From contig JAGFNQ010001634.1 in assembly GCA_024364735.1 (NCBI GenBank), positions 409,315-473,314 of the forward strand: 64,000 nt of DNA, given 5' to 3'. This DNA is from Boesenbergia rotunda. Its lineage: Eukaryota > Streptophyta > Magnoliopsida > Zingiberales > Zingiberaceae. The notes under the pieces were generated by a model that had not been told where the DNA came from, ran no database searches, and saw only the letters and a list, made by a program, of their open reading frames with translations. A program made the translations under genes and the position numbers. Positions 11,231 through 23,653 of this stretch are shown piece by piece (position 1 is the first letter of the stretch; each line of letters begins with the position of its first letter).

Positions 11231-14200
11231 CACAGCAGCTACACCGCAGGGGACAGCAGTCAAAAATTCAGCCTCTCCACTTTCGGCCAAAGAAGATGAA
11301 TTGAGGGTTCCCTTACCCTTTCCACAGCGGAAAACACAAGCCAAAAGACAAGTGGAGGAGGAGAAAGCCAAAGAGTACAATGAACTGGTAAAACTTTTCA
11401 GTAAAGTAGAGATTAATGTACCTTTGCTGACTATGATTAAACAGATTCCTAAGTATGCAAAATTCCTGAAAGATCTCTGTGTTCACAAGAAAAAACTTAA
11501 GGAAAATGAATTGATCAGCTTGGGGAAAAATATTTCAGCACTTATTCATGCCATACCTCAGAAGTGTGAAGACCCTGGAGTGTTTACTGTATCTTGTGAG
11601 ATAGGAAGCACCATGTTCCATGATGCTATGCTTGATTTAGGAGCTTCCATTAATGTGATGCCCAGGTCAGTCTTCCAGATGCTTGGCATAGGCCCTTTAC
11701 AGCCCACTGGTGTGGTGATACAACTAGCAGACAGGAGCCAGACCCACCTAGCTGGTATGATTGAAGACGTTTTGGTGAAGGTAAAGGAGCTAATATTTCC
11801 TGCAGATTTTTATATCTTAGATATGGAGGGAGATTATCTTGCACACCGTTCTTCATTTATTTTAGGAAGACCATTTCTGAAGACTACTAGAACAAAAATT
11901 GATGTATATGCTGGTACACTTTCCATGGAGATTGGAGACACGGTGGTTCAGTTTAGCCTTTTCGATGCTATGAAGCACCCAAGAGAGGATCACTCCATTA
12001 TGAGCATGAGTATTCTTGAAGAGTTGGAGGATACAGAGTTAGAGGCTGAGGGATTTCTACATGATTTTTCTGGAGGAGTTATTTATTCAGAGGAGGCTGA
12101 GGGAGTATTTACGGCCGAGACTGAGGATATTTCAGAAGACATTTCAGATACACTTCCAGCTGGAGAGGTTTTTCTAGGTGTAGGGGATTGCATAGAGCCC
12201 CAAGGATCACCTATTTCCATTGAGATTCATTGTGTAGGGGATTGCACAGAGCCCCAAGGATCACTCATTCCCACTGAGGAAGGTCAGATTGAACTGAAGC
12301 CACTACCAGGCCACTTGAAGTATGCATACCTAGGAGAGGAGCAGACTTTTCCCGTGATTATTGCACAGCATTTGGAGTCAGAGCAGGAAGAAAAATTATT
12401 GCAAGTCCTGAGGCACTACAAGAAGGCAATTGGGTGGACTTTATCAGATATACCAGGTATCAGCCCAGCTATCTGTATGCACAGGATATTTTTGGATGAC
12501 AATGTCAAACCCGTGAGGCAACCACAAAGGAGACTCAATCCACTTATTTTGGACGTTGTAAAGAAAGAGGTGACTCGACTTCTACAGACATGTATCATTT
12601 ATCCTATTTCTAACAGTCAGTGGGTTAGTCCTATTCACGTGGTGCCTAAGAAATCTGGAGTGACAGTGGTGGCAGATGAAAACAATGAACTAGTGCCCAC
12701 CAGAGTTAAGAATTCCTGGAGAGTCTGCATTGATTACAGGAAGCTCAACATGGTCACAAGGAAAGATCACTTCCCTTTACCCTTTATTGATCAGATGCTT
12801 GAAAGACTGGCAGGGAAGTCGCATTATTATTTTTTGGACGGTTATTCAGGCTACTTTCAGGTTTGTATAGATCCAGAGGACCAGGAGAAGACTATCTTCA
12901 CTTGTCCCTTTGGTACTTTTGCCTACAGAAGGATGCCTTTCGGACTCTGCAACGCACCCGGTACATTTCAGCGATGCATGGTAAGTATATTTGGTGAGTT
13001 GTTAGAGCATTGTATGGAAATATTCATGGATGACTTTTCAGTATTTGGCACATCTTTTGATTCATGCTTAGAGAATTTGTCTAGGGATTTATATCGTTGC
13101 AATGAAACTAACCTTGTTCTTAATTTTGAGAAATGTCACTTTATGGTAGAGCATGGGATTGTACTTGGACATATAGTCTCTCAGAAAGGTATAGAGGTAG
13201 ATCCTGCAAAAATCAGTGTTATTTCTTCTTTATCTTACCCTGTATGCGTACGGGATGTTCGTGCTTTCCTTGGACATGCAGGTTTCTACCGCAGATTTAT
13301 TAGAGACTTCAGCTTGATTGCTCGGCCCTTGACAAGACTTTTACAGAAAGATATTGATTTTCATTTTGATGATAAATGCAAGGAAGCTTTTCACAGACTC
13401 AGTGAGGCTCTTACCTCAGCTCCTATCATTAAATCACCTGATTGGGATTTACCCTTTGAATTAATGTGTGATGCCTCTAATTTTGCAGTGGGAGCTGTTC
13501 TAGCACAAAGGATTGATGGAGCACCACATGTCATTTGCTACGCCTCCAAAACCCTAGATGCCGCCCAAGCAAACTACACCACCACTGAAAAGGAGCTTCT
13601 TGCCATAGTTTTTTGCATTGGATCGATTCAGATCTTACTTATTGTGCTCACATGTCATTATTTCTTCTAATCATGCAGCTCTGAAATACTTATTGAAAAA
13701 GCCTGATGCAAAACCCAGACTGATCAGATGGATGCTCCTGCTCCAAGAATTTGACCTGGAGATCAGAGATAGAAGTGGACAAGAGAACCTAGTTGCAGAT
13801 CACTTGAGCAGACTTGAAGGAGATGGGTCTCCTACCACCATTGACGATGATTTCAGAGATGAGCACTTGATTGTAGTGCATGATGAGACACCGTGGTATG
13901 CAGACCTAGTTAATTTTCTAGTTGCACATGTTTTTCCCACTCACATTTCTAAGGCTCAAAAAGATAAACTTAAAAGTGATGCAAAGTTTTATGTGTGGGA
14001 TGATCCTTATATATGGAAATTTTGTAATGATCAAATAATTAGGAGATGCGTACCAGATCATGAGTTCTCTTCTGTCCTTACATTTTGTCATTCATGAGCT
14101 TGTGGGGGGCATTTTGGACCCCAGAGAACTGCTAGGAAAGTGCTAGAGTGTGGATTATACTGGCCCACCCTTTTTCATGATTCATATGTCTTTTATAAAA

Positions 14201-15187
14201 ATTGTGATAGATGTCAGTGAACTGGGAACATAGGAGCGAGACATGAGATTCCCCAAAACACTATACTTTTTGTGAGATTTTTGATATTTGGGTAATAGAT
14301 TTTATGGGACCTTTTCCTGCATCTTATGGTTATCTGTATATTTTACTTGCTGTGGATTATGTTTCAAAATGGGTGAAGGTCATTCCCTCCAAGACTGATG
14401 ATTCTTTTGTTGTTTGTAGTTTTATTAGGTCACATATTTTCTGCAGGTTTGGAATTCCAAGAGCCATAATTAGTGACCAAGGATCTCATTTTTGCAACAA
14501 ACTCATGAAGGCACTGCTGAGTAAATATGGGGTTGTACATAAAGTTTCTACATCCTATCATCCCCAAACAAATGGACAGGCTGAGATTTCAAACAGAGAG
14601 ATCAAATCTATTCTAGAGAAGATAGTTGGGCCCACTAGAAAAGATTGGAGCAAAAGATTAGATGATGCACTTTGGGCCTACAGAACAGCATTTAAGACAC
14701 CGATTGACATGTCTCCCTATCGCTTGGTTTATGATAAAGTTTGTCATCTCCCAGTGGAAATAGAGCATAAAGCATATTGGGTAGTAAAAGCTTGTAACTT
14801 CGATGCTATCAAGGCGGGAGAAGAGAGGAAACTTCAACTCCAAGAACTTGAAGAAATTCGGCTAGAAGCATTTGAAAATTCAAGGATCTACAAGGAAAAG
14901 ACCAAAAACTTCCATAACAAGCACATTGTGAAGAAAGACTTCCAAATTGGTGACAATGTGTTATTGTACAAATCTATACTCAAATTGATAAAAGGTAAAT
15001 TAAGGTCAAGGTGGGATGGTCCATTTATTGTAACTAACATTTTTCCCTATGGTGTTGTGGAAATTCAAGATGTATCTATTGGTTTTAATTGGAAAGTCAA
15101 TGGCACCGGCTCAAACGGTACTTTGAAGAGTTAAAGGATCTAGAGGTGGATGGTTTGGACATGAACGAAGCTATCTACCCAACTTAA
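11231..15187 (+). pseudogene. Athila-like pol: protease, RT, RNase H, integrase
   Basis: The long frame ending at 13670 holds the protease (LDLGASINVM near 11630), RT with IFMDDFSVFG (near 13022) and the start of RNase H (DASNFAVGAVL, then YTTTEKELLAIVF). A six-T run at 13609-13614 has one T too many and shifts the frame. RNase H then continues to a stop at 14095-14097. The zinc-binding part of integrase follows with another stop near 14218. A one-base loss near 14270 precedes the integrase core (14304 on), which shows DFMGPF, SDQGSHF and AEISNREIK (D, D, E). A one-base gain near 15100 shifts the last codons, and the true end is TAA at 15185-15187. Decayed but complete in domain order. Confidence 0.85.
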
Positions 15188-16709
15188 GGGGAGTTCACTT
15201 TTTATACACTTACATTTTATTGTACATGTCATTTTCATGTTTCTAGGAGTAAATTTTTCTCTTTTTGAAGTAAGTAGTTGATAATAAATTCTTAGGCAAA
15301 ATAGGATGAATAAATAGACATTGTAAATACCATGTTATTTCTTTTAGTATTTTTGTTCTTAGTGAATAAATGTATCCCTCTAGGTTATCTCCATAGCATT
15401 TTAGAGTCTTTTGAAAATAAATTAAATTTGGTTGTTAAAGCTTAAGGTTTAAGCTAATGGATGAAATCTTGGATGCTTGAGTACTACTTGGCTTTATATT
15501 CTTAATTGATGACTTGAGATGAATTATTTGTGCCTAGTGAGAATTAGCCTTATTTTTTGTGACACGCATATGTAATTGTACTCTAGAACTTGCTTAGGTT
15601 CTTTCTAAGTCATATTTCAATGATTAGATCACATCTATATAGACTAATCAATTTGTTTACCTTTCCATATCAATTTTTGGCACTAATCATGTTCATTCTA
15701 TTTTTCTTTCCTTATTCCTACTCTTAACCACACTTTTCTATGGACTTGTTTGTTTGGGAAGTTTCTTGATGCTACTTTGCCCGAGACGGACAAAGGATTA
15801 AGTGTGGGAGAGTTGGCTAGTGTTTTGGAGTCATGTTGTAGCAAGGATGCATTTCATTTCAAAGAGAAAATTTTTTTGTGAGGTTGACTCAAAAAGGTGC
15901 CAAGTGAGTTGAGTTTGGTGTCAAGAATGAGTAAGAGAGATGGAAGCAATTGGAAATCTAGATTCCTTATCATACTTTGAAGATTCAAGTGGCAAACAAT
16001 GGAAAAATCTAAAAAAAATGGCACACCAAAAAGAAAAAAATCTGTGCCAAAAAGGAAAGGAAAAAAAATTTGGAGCATGTTTCGACCATCTGCTAAAGGA
16101 AGGAATTGCAACTGTGTTAACTTGAAGCCAATGCAGAAATTCTGTGCCAAGTGAATTCAGTTGAAGAAGAAAGAGAAATCTGAGCTAAAGTGGAAAAGAA
16201 GTGGCCAAGGAGAGTATCAAAAGATGGAATCTAAAAGCAAAGAATTCAAGGAAGAACAAATTATTTCGATTGCAATGGGCACAACTTAGTATTAATCTCA
16301 AACTGAATTTGGTTTTGGAAATCAGTGAGGCAGTGCCGAAATCAAGTGGAGCCTTTATGAATAAAATTCTGCAATGAAGAAGGAATATGGCACGCAAATG
16401 GCACAAAAATTCTTTGCCAAAATGGAGAAAAATTTGAGAAGCATGTCTTGATCCGAATTGTTTGGGTTGCAGCTGTTCTTAGCTATAGAAATCAGAACAA
16501 ATTCTGCTAGGAGCTGAAATGCAGCTGTTCTTTGCTGTGAAAATCTATCAGAAATATTTTGGGAGAAGATGAATTGCAGCTGAACAAATCAGCTTGGAGC
16601 TGCTGAATTATAAGCTGAAATGACACAAGCTAAATCCGACTTGGAATCTGAGATACTTCGACTTGGAGCTACTGAAATTAAACAAACTGAATGCAAGTAA
16701 GCTGCATAT
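15188..16709 (+). other. Athila-like 3' non-coding region with internal polypurine-like tract
   Basis: No coding signal. A tract TTAAGTGTGGGAGAGTT lies at 15798-15814, preceded by GCCCGAGACGGACAAAGG, a phrase usual before the 3' LTR in this group. However, no copy of the 5' LTR follows. From 15815 to 16709 the sequence is purine-rich with repeated TGCCAA, GCAGCTG and GAGCTG phrases. Element B begins at 16710. Confidence 0.6.
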
Positions 16710-17669
16710 TGTTGGGGCAATCAGCCCTGAGATGATCTGGAGGATCATGAAATTTTGATGTGTGGGAAATATGGTTAAGTTAGGATTTGTGTTGTTCTCA
16801 CATGTGTACATGAGTGTGCAGGTATACAGGTACACATGGACTTGGTTGACGTCTTCAGGTGAAGGATGGCATGGAGGCAAGCTGGAGGTTTGCCTGCGCA
16901 TCCGAGGGACCGTTGGATAGCATAGATGATGAGCCGAGGGATGCGGACTTCGAGGCGTACGTGAGGGAGGCATGGAGGCAAGCTGGAGGCTTGCGTGCGC
17001 ATCCGAGGGACGAGGGCCAAAGATGAAGAGGGCATGAAGGCAACAGTCAAAACTGCTGGAGGAAGATCAACTAGGTTGAGAGATGCTGCGTATGAGTGCT
17101 TGTACTCAGGGGTTAAAGCCGGGAGGGTTTGAATGCGGAGAGACTTGTACTCGGGAGTGAAACCCTAGGCTTAAGTGTGTACCAGTCGACTGACCCAGGG
17201 GCAGTCGACTGGCATAGGCTGAAACAGGCTGGCAGAATTCGAACGTTATGCTGTAACAGTCGAATCTGAGCGGGACCAGTTGACTGCCATTTGGGCAGTC
17301 GACTGGTAGCGGCTGTTTCAGATTCAAGCCCTATTTAAAGAGGCTCGTTTTCTCCTATTGTTCTTGACGAAACTTGCTTGGATAGGGCAAGTTAGTAGCC
17401 TTGTATACTCAGGAAGTGTCCTTGGTGTTGTGGCGAGGTTTCTCCACCCATAAGGAGCCACGAGTTCTAGCCGAAGGTTATCCGGGGTTTGATCCACCGA
17501 CGGATTATTGGATTAGTCACCCGACCGGGGTGGATACCAACTAAAATCTGGTATTGTTAGCATTGTTATTTCTTTTACATATTATTTCCGCTGCGCTAAC
17601 ATCTTTGTAGAGATCAAAACGATCAAAGAAAGTGTATTCACCCCCCTGCACGCCTACATCGATCCTTCA
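16710..17669 (+). repeat. Element B 5' LTR, 960 bp
   Basis: Starts TGTTGGGGCAATC and ends CGATCCTTCA. It carries two pairs of CAGTCGACTG-type dyads, a TATTTAAAG box at 17332-17340, TTCCGCTGC at 17586-17594 and a CACCCCCC tract near the end. The other LTR at 39835-40801 differs at scattered sites only. Confidence 0.92.
17184..17340 (+). promoter_or_regulatory. Element B LTR promoter: paired dyads plus TATA
   Basis: Two pairs of 10-bp dyads, CAGTCGACTG (with one variant, CAGTTGACTG), lie near 17184-17213 and 17277-17305. Each pair is separated by exactly 9 bp of differing sequence. TATTTAAAG follows 26 bp after the last dyad. Same layout in the 3' LTR near 40309-40460. Confidence 0.6.
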
Positions 17670-17671
17670 GT

Positions 17672-17683
17672 TGGTATCAGAGC
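17672..17683 (+). other. Element B primer-binding site (tRNA-Met)
   Basis: TGGTATCAGAGC two bases after the LTR end at 17669. Confidence 0.92.
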
Positions 17684-17742
17684 CAGTACCGCTCTTGATC
17701 GGACTAACCGCCGAGGGAGCACTTGCTAGAGGGAAAAGAGTC

Positions 17743-17867
17743 ATGGAAGACATGTTGGGTGACGATATCAACTCACCACTATCATACGAGCATACGAATT
17801 TTGGCTATTGGAAGGATAGAATGAAAAATTGGCTCGAGATGGACTGGGAGTGTAGAATGATCATTGA
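17743..17867 (+). pseudogene. Element B gag, N-terminal segment, split by element C
   Basis: ATG at 17743 follows the primer-binding site by 60 bases. The frame shows the plant Copia gag phrase NFGYWKDRMKNWLEMDW and is then cut at 17868 by the LTR of element C. If element C and one copy of the ATTGA duplication are removed, the frame continues directly at 27119-27123 with the amino-acid pattern expected of gag. This shows C entered an existing reading frame. Confidence 0.75.
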
Positions 17868-19292
17868 TGTATCGCCCGCTTTTTTTTTCATAAAGCGGCG
17901 TTACGTTAACATACTTAAGGCATGTAGACATCATAAGGCAGCGGAATAACTTTAACTTATACATGCCCTACTAACATCCTTAACATAATGACATAGGAAC
18001 CTTGGCATATTGACTTCATACTTAAACATCATATCATGTCATATCATGTCATACTTAACATCATATCATAGAGTTCCATAAGTCATTATTCAAGCATTCA
18101 AGCATGTAAGAGACCAAAGTCAAGTTCTAGCATAAACGATAAACATAGGGTTTCCTGGGCCAAGTCACTACCACACACATGATTTCTTGCCCTCCTGCTG
18201 CTTCCATCATTGTCTCCTTGAATGATCTACGGTATAAGGAAATAAGACTATAAGCACATAGGCTTACTAAGACATTTTCCTACTCACAAAAACCATTCAT
18301 CATCTCATTATGAGCACATAAAACATTAACATACTTAGTGCTCTACTTAGGACATAACAACTTGAATCATTTATCATATATTGAACATGGCATGATCATA
18401 AACATAAGTGAACATTCCTATCATGGCATGAGACATGGCATAAACGTAACCATAGTAAACATTCTAAACATGGCATGCTACATGGTATAAACATAAACAT
18501 CATAAACGTTCCTAGCATGGCATAATACATTGCATACTTCTTATCATAGCATATGAGCATCCTCTTAACATAATCATGGCATAGATCAATTCTTCTCATT
18601 CATCTTTCTTAACATGAAGAGTAAGCATCAAATCTTGTTAACATAGCATAATGCATAACATGAATGAATGCATGAGGGGGATGCATATACGTAAGGATGC
18701 TTAACCTTTTTTAAAACATACTTTTAAATGCTTAAACATATTCATCATATCATTGGGCCCTGGCTTGTACCACATACATACATCATAAGCGTGCATCCCT
18801 AAGTAAGTACGAGGTAGCTAGCCTCGATCTACTAGGGTAAGGACAGCATAGTCGGTAGTCCCCGAACCGAGGCGTTCTTAAGGTACCCATCCCTGTTGCA
18901 CAGCTACGGTAGTGCCAGAACCGTGGACAGCATAGTCGATAGTCCAGAACCGGGGCGTTCTTAAGGTGTTCATCCCTTGGACCCATACTTCGGTCCGGTA
19001 CAAGCCCATTCATAAAGTAAAATACTTTACATGCTTCATCATTCATAAGACATTCATGGCATCTTTAACATAACATAACTTGTTACGGCTCGGCCCGTCT
19101 ACCGGCCCATTTACCGGTCCTCACGACCGTCGTACCGTCGACCATCGACCGTGCCGTTTAGCATATTTATGCCTTAAAGACATAAGCATCATCTTTCATT
19201 CATAGCATGGCATGCATCTTCTTTCATAAAACATGACATGCATCATCATTCATAAAACATGGCATGCATCATCATTCATAAAACATGGCATA

Positions 19293-19582
19293 CATCATCC
19301 TTATCATGAACATAAACATAACATACTTATCATGGCATCATTCTTATCATGAACATAAACCTAACATACTTATCATGGCATCATTCTTATCATGAACATA
19401 AACATAACATACTTATCATGGCATCATTCTTATCATGAACATAAACATAACATACTTATCATGGCATCATTCTTATCATGAACATAAACATAACATACTT
19501 ATCATGACATCATTCTTCTCATGAACATAAACCTAACATACTTATCATGGCATCATTCTTATCATGAACATAAACATAACAT
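19293..19582. repeat. 43-bp minisatellite in element C 3' LTR
   Basis: Six full units and one partial of a 43-bp unit containing CATTCTTATCATGAACATAA. The sister LTR has one more unit. Confidence 0.85.
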
Positions 19583-20916
19583 AATAACATAGCATGGTTC
19601 TTAACATAACATAAGCATATAACATAGCATGGTTCTCTACCTAACATAAGCATACATAGGTAGGACTTCCATAAACATGCCACCTACTATCCAAGTACAT
19701 GGCATAAACATAAGACATTCATAAATAACCCTATTAAGCATGGCATCCAATCATAAACATAAGACATAAAACATGAAACATGGTGCTTAAACTTAGGGTT
19801 ATTGGTAACATGATTTCTACCACATGCTTGAACCTATACATATATATGCTTCATGGTAAGCATAAACCATCATTCTTTGAACCCTAACTTCTTTCAAACC
19901 CTAAATTCCTTTGCTTGGCCGAAACCTATAGGCTAGATTCCATCATTCCATTAATCATGTAACATAGCATAAGGTAAGGAACCAACCATACTTTACTTAA
20001 AAGACCATGAGAGGCCATTAGGGCTTATAATTAGGGTTATCCCTAACCTTTAGCCCTCTTTCCATGTGCTGGCCGAAACCCTACAAGGCCATGGGTTCAT
20101 GGAAAAATTCCATAAAATCCCCAATCAACCATTAACACCAAACATACTCTACCATGAAGCCATTGGGACCCTTGCTTGAGGGAAATCCCTAACTTATTGC
20201 CCTAGGTCCAACTTGGCCGAAACTTATGGGGGTCACAAAGCCTTGTAAAAGTTCACATAAGCCCCCTCAATCTCACTTATATCATGATAACACACAAACC
20301 ACATGCTTGAGGGTTTAAGTTCAACTCTACCCATGGATTCATGGGATGGCCGAAACCCTAGGGGATCCTAGGGTACCCCAAAAATTCTCAAAAATTATAT
20401 TTAATCTCTAAACATCATGAGAACACATTAGACGACATTATGAAGATTTTTATCATCATTATAGACCAAGAACCCATGGTGGCCGAAACCTATAAGGTTA
20501 GGTTCATGGGTTTCCTTTGGTTTTCCAACATAAACATCACATACAAGACTTTCATATCATGTAAATCTTCAAGAAAAACCATTATACCACAGGTGAGGGA
20601 GTCTTACCTTGGGGTTTCTTGATTTTTTTCACCTTGATTATAGAGAATCAAAAGAACTCCTTAGACCTTAAGTCACCTCTAGCCCTTGTAACCTTGGGAA
20701 CCCTTTAGATCTTGGAGATGAGACCCTCTTGTGAAGCTTTTCCAAGGGAAATCTCCTCTTGAGATTTTCGGCTAGAATGAGGGAGGAAGAAAGAAACTCC
20801 TAAACCCCCTCTTTATAGCACATTAAGGAGGGTAAGTGAAGAGTCATGGTGTCTCTTCCTCTTCCCCTTCCCCTAAGCCTTAACCAAACTCCATTTCATT
20901 TCCTCATAGAAATCTC

Positions 20917-20987
20917 TTGCTAGTTGAGTTGGTTAGAGCATGCATGGTTATATAAGGGGTCCAAGGTTCAAATCCTTGGTGCATGCA
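20917..20987 (+). other. tRNA-like segment in element C 3' LTR
   Basis: TAGTTGAGTTGG (20921-20932) resembles a Pol III A box. GGTTCAAATCC (20965-20975) is an exact B-box form, with CCAAG/CTTGG around it forming a T-arm-like stem. A full tRNA cannot be folded convincingly, so this is tRNA-derived at most. Confidence 0.5.
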
Positions 20988-21336
20988 TTAATTTTCCATT
21001 TTATTTTTATTTTATTTTTCCTATCATTTGAAAATCCCCTAAAAATTCCCCCATAATTATGTTAATATTTCTCATTAAAACCCATTTATATTTATATTAA
21101 ATTCTACTTAAAATTCACTAATAATCATGGTACTAGAAAAGCCCATATAAGGCCCATTAGTACTTAGTTTCTCAATTTAAATGAGAAAAATCATGGATTT
21201 CTAGGCTAAGGTTCGTACTAATATTTCTAGGTCCCTCGAAAAATTATCTAGACATGCTTAATATTTTAAGAAAATATTAAGAGAATTTTCCGGGTCGTTA
21301 CAATCCCCCATACCTCGTGAAAGTTCGTCCTCGAAC

Positions 21337-22300
21337 TTAGAATAACTCCGGGTACTTGCGTCTCATCTCGTCCTCGCGTTCCCAGGTAGCTTCCTCGAAC
21401 CGTTGACTTTGCCATAGGACCTTGACTAAGGGTACCTCCTTACTCCTCAGCTTCTTGACCTCCCTATCCAAAATCTGGATGGGTCTGCTCTCATAACTTA
21501 GGTCCTCTTGCACTTGTACTGTCTGCGGCTCGATCACTTGGTCTATATTTGGGATACACTTTTTAAGCAGGGACACATGGAATACGTTATGGATAGCTGA
21601 CATCTCTGGAGGCAACTCTAACTCATATGCCACTTTACCGACTCTTTTCAGAATCAGGTATGGCCCCACATAGCGCGGACTTAGTTTTCCTTTCTTCCCA
21701 AATCTTGTCACCCCCTTCATAGGGGCCACTTTGAGAAACACCCAATCTCCAACTTTAAATTCTAGTGGTCTACGCCGGACATCGGCATAACTCTTCTGCC
21801 GACTCTGCGCAGTTTCTATCCGTTGTCGAATATTCTGTATCGCTCGGGTGGCGCTGTCGATAACATCCGTTGTGAGCCCCATTTCCTTCTTTTCACCACC
21901 CTCGTACCAACATATCAGAGACCTATATCTCCTCCCATACAAGGCTTCATAAGGTGTCATTCCAATAGTAGCTTGGTAGCTATTGTTGTAAGCAATTTTC
22001 CGCTAAGCATAGATATCGGCACCAACTCCCTTTGAAGTCCAAGGCACAAGCTGCAACACATCCTCTAGTACTTGATTCACCCATTCAGGTTGCCCGTCAG
22101 TCTAAGGGTGACCAGTGGTGCTGAATCATAGTTTAGTGCCGAGAGACTTCGGGACGCACTCCCAAAATGGGGGGTGAAGCGACCATCCCTATCTGAGATG
22201 GTGGTCTTGGGAACTCCATAAAGTTTAATTATCTCCTTGGCATATAATTGAGCTAGTGTCATTAATAGCTCTATGATGTAATTATATGCATATATCATAA
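21337..22300 (-). pseudogene. Element C integrase C-terminus with chromodomain-like tail
   Basis: The 207-residue frame (21337-21960) opens with MTPYEALYGRR, the usual end of the Gypsy integrase core. It continues through the GPF/Y-type module (RYVGPYLILKRVG, VFHVSLLKK). It ends in a chromodomain-like segment (PIQILDREVKKLRSKEVPLV, then EEATWEREDEMRRKYPELF). An out-of-frame piece at 22077-22298 keeps IKLYGVPKTTISDRDGRF, the second catalytic Asp region. The rest of pol is gone. In intact relatives the chromodomain helps choose insertion sites in chromatin. Confidence 0.85.
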
Positions 22301-23639
22301 TTATTTAGTTATTATAATTATGGGTAAACCTAATAATAGTATGCTTCCGAAATATTAGTTCACAACACGAGCTATGAATTATATTAGTTAATGGTTGTTA
22401 CATGATAAGTGAGATCAAATATTAGTTCGCCACATGAGCTATGAATTATATTAGTTAATGATTATTACATGATAAGTGAGATCATATTTATTATATTACC
22501 ATAAAATAACTTAAGAAAATCTTATATATCATATATAAGATAATAGTGAAACATACGTTGATAATTCTAATATTTATAATTAGTATGAAAATATAGTGGA
22601 CCCTTAATCTACAATAGGTGTTAATATAATTAGGACACTACCCTATGCGTATCATTTTAGGTTATACTGTATGACTTATACCATTAATTATATTAGTATT
22701 AGTATAATGGCACTAATGTTATACGCTAACATAGGTGAGAGTGTTATAATCTAATGTATGTAGGCTATCATATACTTCCCTACATGAGACTATATTATAG
22801 GTTATACATAATATCATAAATTATAGTTATTCATCATATAAATTATAGGTATAATACCTATAATTGCTTATGGAATAATATGTATAGGTGATAACTTATA
22901 GGTTGAGATGATACATGTCAACTTGTATGTAGGCTCATATTAAGAACCTATATGATAGGTGAATTGTGACAATACTTATATGATAAGGAATTAGTATAGT
23001 TATATTTATAATAATCTTACATTAGTACACACTCTCATATTATTATCATATGCTTTATATAATATAATATAATTATATTATATGATGGGTAACTCATATA
23101 ATGTACAGGTTATATAACATTATGTTAAGGTTCGCCTTACTTACTAATATTATGATGGTGCTCAGTTAATTCCATGTTTATGAACATAAGGTTGAGTCAC
23201 ACTTATGACTAATTGTACTATGACTAACTTAGGTCTAATGTATAAGACAGAATACTTATACATGATTGTCTTATGATGTGACTTAAGATAAGTTATGATA
23301 TAAGGTATATTGAGCATCAGGTCGGCTGATGAAGTAGTCTCATTAATTCTATTACTCTGTCTTCTGGTCATACTTCCCTTCATAAAGGTCAAGTATAGAT
23401 AATATGAGTTATTGCTATTCCTACCCCCATACTAAATTCTAGATAAATAAATAAAATAAAATAAAATATCGTTCATATTTGCAATACTTTCCATCATCTA
23501 TCATAAGACATCAATCATACTTGCATATTTAAAGAACATAAGGTATCCTAAAAGTACTTACTATCATAAGATATGCATAGAGATACTTACTTGGAAGCGG
23601 CAGGAAGAGGGCTTGATGTGTGTGTAGTGAGATGGTTAC
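22301..23639. other. AT-rich interior of element C, no genes
   Basis: Strongly AT-rich sequence with repeated TAATTATA and TATGATA phrases. No coding signal in any frame. It occupies the space where gag to RT would be. It may be the native leader or unrelated filler from the deletion. Confidence 0.6.
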
Positions 23640-23653
23640 GGCTCTGATACCAA
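23640..23653 (-). other. Element C primer-binding site (tRNA-Met)
   Basis: Minus strand TTGGTATCAGAGCC, two bases from the LTR start at 23656. Confidence 0.9.

Larger units (their letters stand above)
6368..16709 (+). mobile_element. Athila-like Gypsy retrotransposon A, degenerate
   Basis: Order: 5' LTR, tRNA-Asp primer-binding site, gag, protease, RT, RNase H, integrase, then a long 3' non-coding region, all on the plus strand. It is cut at 16709 by element B. No second copy of the LTR is seen in the window. The gag-pol frame is broken by several stops and at least four frameshifts. Athila membership rests on the tRNA-Asp site, the DLGAS protease, the MDDF-type RT motif and the long 3' region. 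A short stretch after element B (40802-40882) may be its continuation. Confidence 0.8.
17868..21302 (-). repeat. Element C 3' LTR, 3435 bp
   Basis: Contains GCAGCGGAA at 17939-17947, 71 bp from the LTR 3' end. It also has a two-copy repeat around GACAGCATAGTCGGTAGTCC (18840-18975), short ACCGTCG/ACCGG clusters (19085-19155), a 43-bp minisatellite, and a tRNA-like segment. Many AAACATAAACATAACAT phrases give it low complexity. Confidence 0.92.

Noticed and set aside
20917..20987. Functional tRNA gene
   Set aside because: No complete acceptor stem or anticodon arm could be paired; listed only as tRNA-like.
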